Below, piece after piece: positions 11,101 through 33,375 of a stretch of DNA of 33,375 nucleotides. The DNA lies in the NCBI GenBank assembly GCA_000708835.1, contig DF237730.1, forward strand, positions 1-33,375. The letters are read 5' to 3'. Source of the DNA: Klebsormidium nitens (lineage: Eukaryota; Streptophyta; Klebsormidiophyceae; Klebsormidiales; Klebsormidiaceae). Position numbers and translations under genes: made by a program. The notes under the pieces were generated by a model that ran no database searches, was not told the DNA's origin, and worked only from the letters and a program-made list of their open reading frames with translations. Numbering within the stretch: position 1 is the first letter of the stretch; every line of letters begins with the position of its first letter.

Positions 11101-14052
11101 GTGGTTCCCCAGATTCTGGTCAGGTTTTGGTTCCCTGGTTTTCTTTACACAGAGCAGACCTGTCGTCATTTGAGAGGTTTAACCTCTTACAGAAAAGCGT
11201 CAAAGTATTGGGCTAATATAAGCGTGCTTCGACTTCAGGTATCATGAGAATGAATGTTTGGAGTCAAGCATCCTTCAGTTGGGCAGCTTTGTGGTCAAGT
11301 TCGAAGATGACATCTGATGCACGTTCACGCAGTTGGGACTCGCCTGAAAGGCCCTTTAACCGAGATGACCTGAATGTGGCACCTCTGAGATGCACATTTT
11401 CTGGTCCGATGCAGATCCCTTTGGAGTGGACCAGATGTACGTGCAGGTCGGGACGTGGGGGAACGGCATCCCGAAATATGCTGCCATACGGGGCTCGAGC
11501 CCTCTGGAGGGGTACCACAAGCACATTGCGCGAGTCCTCTCGGGGGCCAACAATTCTGCCGAGCTGGGACATGCCCTATTGCTCGACAAGAACCACCGTT
11601 GGAACACAAACGCTCGAGTTGCAAAGCGGGGCCAGAGGGATTTCAGCATGTACGACTTCAGGTACATCGAGAAAACAAAGCGAGCGTGCCAGCGCCTTGG
11701 AATGGCTGACCCCTATCCCGAATACGTGATCCAGGACTTCGAGCCGCGTGAGCGCTTTGGCTTCGACGTGTTGCCCCCCGGCTCCGAGCTGCTGGCGGGA
11801 GCTTCGGGGCCGCTCCCTACGGAGTTGCCGGTGGTCGAGGACGACGGGGGGGCGTCCTTCTTCGAGCAGGATCTCGAGCCGCGTGGTAAGTAGTCGTTGT
11901 GCAACTTTCACCTTATGTGGTCATTCCAGCTTGCTGCAAAGAGAAAACTAGAAATGCGCAAATCCATCTTTTTGGTTCCGTTCATTTGTGTTGGGCGCGG
12001 AGCCTGTTCTTTTTCAACTCAAGATTCTGTTGAAGCGGCGCTTGCCTGGACAAGTCCACTCATTCTCTGGTGCGTCACTGCTGATCCGGCACCTGAAACT
12101 CTGCCCTCGAAAAATGTCAAATGTTCGTATGTTCTTGTCACAGATCAAGCTCCGCCCATTGCGCCCATCCGAGACCGGATTCCAACGGCAGCGCCAGCGC
12201 CGGCGCTATCCGGAGGCAGCTTCCGTCCCGTTGTGCCGTCAAGCACAACCTATCCGAACGTTGAACCGGAGGGTGTATCTGCACGGCGATCCCAGTTGCC
12301 AACTCCTCTTGAAGGTACGATTCACAGGTCTCGTTTCTGCTTGCGGCCAGCCATGCTTGCACAGCGTCCGTCTTTTGACGTTATATCGAGAGATTTTCTA
12401 GGCCTTCGTGACGAGATTTCAACTTGCCGTGGACTTGCTCATTGATCAGCGTTTGCTTCCAAGTGAATCGCAACGGGGCCTCACGGCCGGCCGCGCTCGC
12501 TTGTTGTTTCAGGGCCAGGAACGGCTGCAGACGTCGCAGCGCATGGACAGCCCGCTCAGCCCGCTTCGCACATCTCTGGTTCTCACGGGGGTTCTCAAGG
12601 TGAGTAGAGGAGCACAACCGACTTTCGTCCATCTTCTATTGTCCCTATCTTACTGAAAGCATCACCTTGCAGCTGCTTTTGTGTCCACATCGAAGCTTGC
12701 AGATTGACTCCGCTTCGACATGCAAGCATGCCCAACCATCTAGGTGTGCTTGGGCTCAAAGCCCACTTCAATCAGATGAGCGTTTGAACAATCCGTTCTC
12801 AACCCCGTCCCGGTTACCTTGTGCAACAGGGAGAATCTTCTCCTTCCCGGTTCTCCCGTCCTCGCATGGAGCACGAGACCAGACCCCTGTCTTTCAGCAA
12901 CAAGGTAATCGACGGAGCAGAATCCTAGTTCTGATCATCATTTTTATGTTCGAAGCCGGGACTTAGCTTTGTGCATCTCAATCAAACTTGACTGTGAGCA
13001 AGTGCGACCTTTATCTGTTCAGCTGAACAACCATACTCATGCGTACTTGTGCAGGTGCATACCTTCCGCACCAGAATCCGCAGTCACAGGGCCCGCTCGG
13101 GGGTGCTCCCCAGTTCTCGTCATCAGGGTTCGGGCAGCCGTGGTTGCCTCACGCCCATCCAGGTGACCTCAACACGTATGCTCAGCCCTAGCCCATTCGA
13201 AAGCTGTGTTTGCTTTCGGGCAAGGCTATCAACACCTTATTGAGTCCAGATCTGAAATCTGGTAGCCTAAGTGGTTGAAGCAGCTCAATAGGGCGGTTCG
13301 AAGCTGACGTCACTCGTCGTTCAATGGATTGTGTTTTCTTGTATGCAGTCGGGCTCCAGTCTGCTCACAGTCGAGCCACGTTGGAATCGACAGTGGGCCT
13401 GTCTAGATTCCGAGGGTTTCCCATGGGAGGTGAGCAGCGGAAAAAGTCTGGGGCACGAAGGAAGCGCCTTGTCGACTTGGCCACGTCCCAGTTCTCGCCG
13501 ACGGAGGTGGAGTGGTTTGTTAGGCTGCAAAGCAAGCATCGCAAAGGAGCCTCAACAAACTGGCAGGCTATGTTATATGATTGGAATACTTCTCTGATCC
13601 AGCTGAAACTAGATCCTAACAAGGCTGCCCTATGCGAGGGTGTCAATCCAAAGTTGGTAGGGCAGTTGCAGGGGTTCGAGAAGAAAGCATACGACGCAAT
13701 CAATCAGCAAGCTTCCCAGCTCTCACGTGTCGCACTCAATCCGGCAAACGCCCAGCGCCACCCTCTGACACACTACACCGCCTCACGTTTTACAACGCCA
13801 GTCGCTACGTCATCTCCTAAAGCATATGCCGCTGGCGCTCACTTCTACTTCTCAGGTCATCCATCCCTTGCGCCTGTCCACAATCCTGTCTCTCAGGTCG
13901 TTGGGGTCAAAAGGCCACTCGAGGTAGGTCCCCCTAACAGGGGCGGTAAGAATACTCCGAAAACGTGCTTGAAGTGCTCTGAGGCGAGCGGACAACCAGT
14001 CTACAGAAAGGAGCACATTTGTCCATATAAAGCAGCGCAGGGGCCTTCATGA
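8166..14052 (+). CDS. DUF6729 / DDE transposase-like protein, 11 exons
   Basis: Exons: 8166-8640, 8970-9463, 9720-9893, 10112-10262, 10743-11051, 11415-11885, 12144-12314, 12513-12599, 12830-12904, 13055-13162, 13349-14052; joined 1072 aa. Residues about 90-310 resemble DUF6729, with a Cys4 site C117/C120 and C154/C157, then THRAGL and a long helical part. About 315-620 looks like an RNase H-fold transposase core: DHTFK (D319), WVDNP (D389), then SDPFG and RGSSPLEGYH (E566) followed by NHRWN. From memory this order is that of an expanded family in fungi and animals (DHSHK, TDN, RGTNSLEG). Residues 692-838 are Pro/Gln/Ser-rich. RKKSGARRKR (869-878) may be a nuclear signal. C1045, C1048, H1061 and C1063 form a zinc-knuckle-like end. 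The reading frame is intact, suggesting a functional, possibly domesticated gene. The start is the first ATG in the open frame, and an upstream exon cannot be excluded. Activity is unknown. Confidence 0.78.
12144..13162 (+). other. Four symmetric exons encoding a low-complexity linker
   Basis: Exons 7-10 of the DUF6729 gene are 171, 87, 75 and 108 bases long, each a multiple of three and each flanked by phase-1 introns. They encode residues 692-838, rich in Pro, Gln, Ser and Gly, with no domain recognised. Any of them could be skipped or duplicated without shifting the frame. The 87-base exon is the least certain, since only splice sites and phase support it. Confidence 0.6.
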
Positions 14053-14683
14053 GGTGTGGATAAGATGTTGATTAGAAAAGAGCCTCGAGGACAGGTTAGC
14101 AATTGTTGTAGACCTTGTGTTTTAAGACGCTTGGCTCTTCGTTTTTAACAGTATTTGTTTATTGTATCTATTTCGGCAAGTTGACATAGTGGACAATTTG
14201 CAGTGATGCTCCTACTGTCCGACATAGTAAACTGGAAGGATTGACCTTACAAAGCGAAATGCGGATATCAACATCCAGTAAGTGTATTAGCCGTGTGTCG
14301 ACTTCGCAATGGAAATCTGCTTGATCCAAATCGATTCCTGGTTCATGATATGCCTAGCTTCATTGGCATGATGCACATAGTACATGCGTAGTATGTATAA
14401 CATTCATTTGTGACAATATGCGGAGGACGCGTGCATGTTTTTGTATGTCGGCATATTTGATCGAAATACCTCAAAGTCCGCATATGAAATACAATGATCA
14501 CCTCATAAAGTCTGTACCAAAGCACATGGAGCTTATAGCATGCATGACTAGCTATTGTAAGCAATCAAACTTGATTTGTGGCAGCGCCGTTGCAGTACTT
14601 GTTGCTGCATCGATTTGCATCTTTTTAGTGCGCACACAGCTAGCAATCAAGCTATAGCGCGCGGCCGCTCAGCTGGGCCGAAA

Positions 14684-14709
14684 TAGGGTTTTAGGCTCCA
14701 TAGGGTTTT
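14684..14709 (-). promoter_or_regulatory. Two telo-box motifs
   Basis: TAGGGTTTT occurs at 14684-14692 and again at 14701-14709; read on the minus strand this is AAAACCCTA, the plant telo-box. In land plants such boxes are bound by telomere-repeat-binding factors and mark promoters of translation genes or Polycomb targets. Here they lie about 750 bases upstream of the kinase start, and their use is unproven. Confidence 0.35.
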
Positions 14710-14846
14710 TTAACGGTGTCGATTCGGACCGGGCGGCCGGGGGATTTGTCGAAGCACAAAGATGGGGGTCGAGAACCGCGTCGTGACTCTCCCGGGGGGC
14801 TCCAACGGGCATTTCAAATCTGTTGTAAGGACAATAATTACCAGCA

Positions 14847-14887
14847 TTTTGGGGGGCTGCGCCCCCCAAAACAGGCCCTTCGGGCCT
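14847..14887. repeat. Twin GC-rich hairpins
   Basis: The first hairpin is an 11-bp perfect arm, TTTTGGGGGGC (14847-14857), loop TGC, GCCCCCCAAAA (14861-14871). One base later comes AGGCCC (14873-14878), TTC, GGGCCT (14882-14887). Back-to-back stems of this kind are common in the dispersed repeats of green-algal organelle genomes, but the flanks here look nuclear. Confidence 0.65.
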
Positions 14888-15359
14888 CAAAATGCCCCCC
14901 AACACACCGAATTTTTGCCCATGCTGAGCACTATACGGTATTCTGGGGATCAACTTTCAAGCCGCAATGCATGGATGATGGCGCTAGAGAGCAAGGGAAG
15001 GCAGGGAAGGTGTGTTGCGAGCGCTACGATCCGGGTTGGTCTCCCTGCTCCTTTTCCATTACTATTGCGAGGCACCGACCTGCAAGAGGAAAAAGGGGGT
15101 CCTCTACTAAAATCCAGCGCAGTCTTGGTGCAGCATCATGGACAGCCTGGTGCCTCCCGCTTTGAGCTAATGACGCCCGCACGGTGGGCTGAGGTAGAGT
15201 GGTCACCAAAGCACTCACGTTGAGGGGGATTTTGAAAGATGTGGTGGATTGTTCTCTAATGGAGGAGTCAGCATGTGACCATCTGGTACAAGCTCACGGA
15301 CCAGGAGTTTTTGCTGCAAGGACTGCCGTCTGGGTTCAGGTAGTATCGTGCAAAGTTGA

Positions 15360-15390
15360 GGTTCTGTAGGTTCTGTAGGTTCTGTAGGTT
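15360..15390. repeat. GGTTCTGTA tandem repeat
   Basis: Three exact copies of GGTTCTGTA plus a partial fourth, ending about 70 bases before the start codon of the kinase gene. This is probably 5' UTR or proximal promoter. Confidence 0.8.
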
Positions 15391-15458
15391 TAATGTATCA
15401 TTGCCGGTTACAGAGTAGTTGAGGACTCTCCTTGGGTGCCCCCCCTGAGGTTGCGACC

Positions 15459-31674
<16,216 letters not shown>

Positions 31675-31701
31675 CCTAGATTGTCGGGCGTCTGCTGATA
31701 C

Positions 31702-31726
31702 CAGCTACTTCAGCCAAAAGTAGCTG
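31702..31726 (+). repeat. Hairpin just after the kinase stop codon
   Basis: CAGCTACTT (31702-31710), a 7-base loop, AAGTAGCTG (31718-31726), starting 27 bases after the TAG stop. A further GTAGCTG follows at 31731. It is probably in the 3' UTR; a role in mRNA 3' processing is possible but unsupported. Confidence 0.55.
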
Positions 31727-32871
31727 CGGAGTAGCTGCTTTGCAAACCCGATTTCGTAAGTAATGTGGCGGCCACTTGCAAGTGTTGGGGTACAGGATAC
31801 AAATCTGTGACTGCAGATTTGATTTGGGCTTTATTGTTGGATACCCCTCACACGCAACAGCTTGAGCTGGTCTTTGATCGAAGTGATTCCGTTTTGATCA
31901 AGACTAGGAAAGCGTACTTGTGTAAAACAGTTTCTAGGGTTGATGCGCGCTACGCTCGCCTAAGTGGGACACACCATTCTTAGCAGTAATGGTACGGATA
32001 AGCTTAGTTGACATAGACAAGTCAAGGCGCCATTTGGGATCGACAAATCCAGCTAATCGAAGCCTGAGACATGCACTTAACCCATGTAGTAACCCTTCCG
32101 ACATTATCATCGGATCGTGCCATTGATCATATAGCCGATTCAATCTGAGATTGATCGTTACTTACAATTGCGTTGGTCGACCCAAGCGCACAAGGTTTCA
32201 ACTTCACGGTTACTGTGTCAACATATGCGGACCGGGGCTATACTATAGCTCTACGTACTAGGCTAAGGCTAGGATGCATGAACCCGGCCAGTAACTGAGC
32301 ATGCAAGCTCAGTCCAAGTTTGCTTATATATGAGCTTGCTTAGTATATCTCACTTAGTATATATGTACGGTGACTGTGGAGTGCATGAGTTGACAGGCAA
32401 TCATAAAGACGGAATCTTGGACTATATATATGATCCGAGTCAACCAAATTGACTTTTACTGCACAAATAGCTGGCATGCATATATCAATAATAAATGGAT
32501 CGATTGCATGCGCATGCCCGGCCATATGATGGCAATATGTGACTCAGTGATGCAAGGCATCGTGTCAAAACATATGTGCAGTGGCGTCCGGACCTCCGCT
32601 TTTCTGAATTTCCTTGGGGGGGTTGGTGGCCGGTTCTCGGAGCTCCGTGGCCAAGAGTTGAGGGGGCTGGTGGCCGGTGCCCGGTTGATCACTTTCATGG
32701 CATTTTAAAAGTCACGTATCTCAAAAACTTTCGCGTATACATATATAGTGGACTTCGTATACATGTACCTGCCCTCGCCAGCCCCCTGCAGAAAATCAGG
32801 CCACACCAACCGACGAGGGTTGGGCTTTTGGTTCTTTTAACGGCGAGTTTTATTTGTTTTGTTCTTTTATA

Positions 32872-32953
32872 TGACGTCAAAGCTCCTTTAGCTGACGCCA
32901 GACACTCGTTTTGCTGACGTCACGCTTTTTGAAAGCTCGTTTTGATGACGTCA
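32872..32953. promoter_or_regulatory. Cluster of CRE/bZIP-type TGACGTCA palindromes
   Basis: Exact TGACGTCA at 32872-32879, 32915-32922 and 32946-32953, with a near match TGACGCCA at 32893-32900. Palindromic TGACGTCA is the classic binding site of bZIP proteins (CREB/ATF; TGA factors in plants). Four sites in 82 bases suggest an enhancer or the proximal promoter of a neighbouring gene outside the window. Confidence 0.5.
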
Positions 32954-33375
32954 TCAATTTTGTCACCTGTGCTTCCACTCAATTCAAATTCGGCTACACC
33001 TTATTCAATATGGTGCTTCAGGGCTAGCAAGATAGCAAAAGTGATGATCCGACGGTCACCATGTGTACATGTGCAAGATTCATGTATACCAAATCTCGCG
33101 GTTTGCTGAGTCAAGCCAGCAAGCGGTTCTGGACGATGAGTTGAATAATCCTAGACATCTATAGTCGGACGCAGGTCCTAGACCATTTTGTTGAAGCCTC
33201 CTAACTAACGTATCGAGTTCCAATCCTCAATCACTCAATATGCCGATTTAGCATAAGATGCAGTTCAAAAAAGTGCAGCCGGGCTCCATTTTTCACGTTT
33301 GAAGGCCCACCGTCTCTCATGTCTCCAAGTTCCAACCATAACAATGCTTGGCGGCTTTGTGTCATGCGATATAGT

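Larger units (their letters stand above)
14053..15458. other. Intergenic spacer before the kinase gene
   Basis: No supported gene. It contains an AT-rich part (14053-14650), a pair of telo-box-like motifs at 14684-14709, GC-rich hairpins at 14847-14887 and a 9-bp tandem repeat at 15360-15390. The open frame of about 150 codons at 14762-15223 runs through the hairpins and shows no family resemblance. Confidence 0.6.
31675..33375. other. AT-rich downstream spacer
   Basis: No supported gene on either strand; open frames are under about 115 codons and lack family resemblance. A 9-bp hairpin lies just after the kinase stop codon. AT-rich short repeats (CTTAGTATAT at 32339 and 32353) and a 7-bp inverted repeat (32294-32313) occur in the middle. 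A cluster of TGACGTCA sites lies at 32872-32953 and may belong to a gene beyond the window. Confidence 0.6.

Noticed and set aside
11239-11414. Earlier acceptor (CAG at 11236) for exon 6 of the transposase-like gene
   Set aside because: It would add residues with no family match and then shift away from the SDPFGVDQ and RGSSPLEG motif frame; the acceptor at 11414 restores both phase and motif.
14762-15223. 153-codon open frame in the spacer
   Set aside because: It translates through the GC hairpins, has low-complexity composition and no recognisable domain.
32430-32917. Short open frames of 80-113 codons near the 3' end
   Set aside because: Low-complexity, overlapping on both strands, in AT-rich DNA; no family resemblance.

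Overview
The window reads as nuclear DNA of a photosynthetic eukaryote, most likely a streptophyte (charophyte-grade) green alga such as a Klebsormidium-like species. Three long genes, all on the + strand, are cut by many spliceosomal introns (10, 10 and 35) with ordinary GT/GC donors and pyrimidine-rich AG acceptors. Exons are GC-rich and introns and spacers are AT-richer. The first gene carries plant-type SYF1 signatures (RIKRSVSASYSQ followed by HFxxPE), which points to the green-plant lineage. The species call is an inference; no marker gene is present.

Layout. 1-1128: non-coding DNA with short repeats and hairpins. 1129-6688: SYF1/XAB2, the HAT-repeat scaffold of the Prp19-associated (NineTeen) splicing complex; 11 exons, 876 aa. 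6689-8165: spacer rich in perfect hairpins plus a small MITE-like inverted-repeat element. 8166-14052: 11-exon gene for a 1072-aa protein with a DUF6729-like Cys4 zinc domain, a DDE/RNase H-like transposase-type core (candidate triad D319, D389, E566), a Pro/Gln-rich linker and a terminal zinc-knuckle-like motif; it looks like a transposase-derived gene that is intact and spliced. 14053-15458: spacer with two telo-box motifs, twin GC hairpins and a 9-bp tandem repeat. 15459-31674: 36-exon gene for a 2124-aa two-headed kinase. 31675-33375: AT-rich spacer with a cluster of palindromic TGACGTCA sites near its end.

The main discovery is the third gene. Joined exons read, in order: Ser/Thr kinase domain, AAA/NACHT-like P-loop ATPase, about 650 residues of helical repeat, GAF domain, short coiled coil, histidine kinase (HisKA plus HATPase_c), a degenerate receiver and a canonical receiver. 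This is the architecture of cyanobacterial multi-sensor multi-kinases (HstK-like) and, more distantly, of fungal Mak/Chk1 hybrid kinases. Family-specific details (no glycine loop, DFS instead of DFG, SPEQTGRMNR in the activation segment) match the cyanobacterial form as I recall it, so a cyanobacterial origin followed by intron gain is a reasonable hypothesis.

The genes do not form an operon-like pathway: a splicing scaffold, a transposase-derived protein and a signalling kinase happen to be neighbours. Exon boundaries were set by reading-phase continuity and by agreement with the protein families as I remember them; no alignment or transcript data were available.
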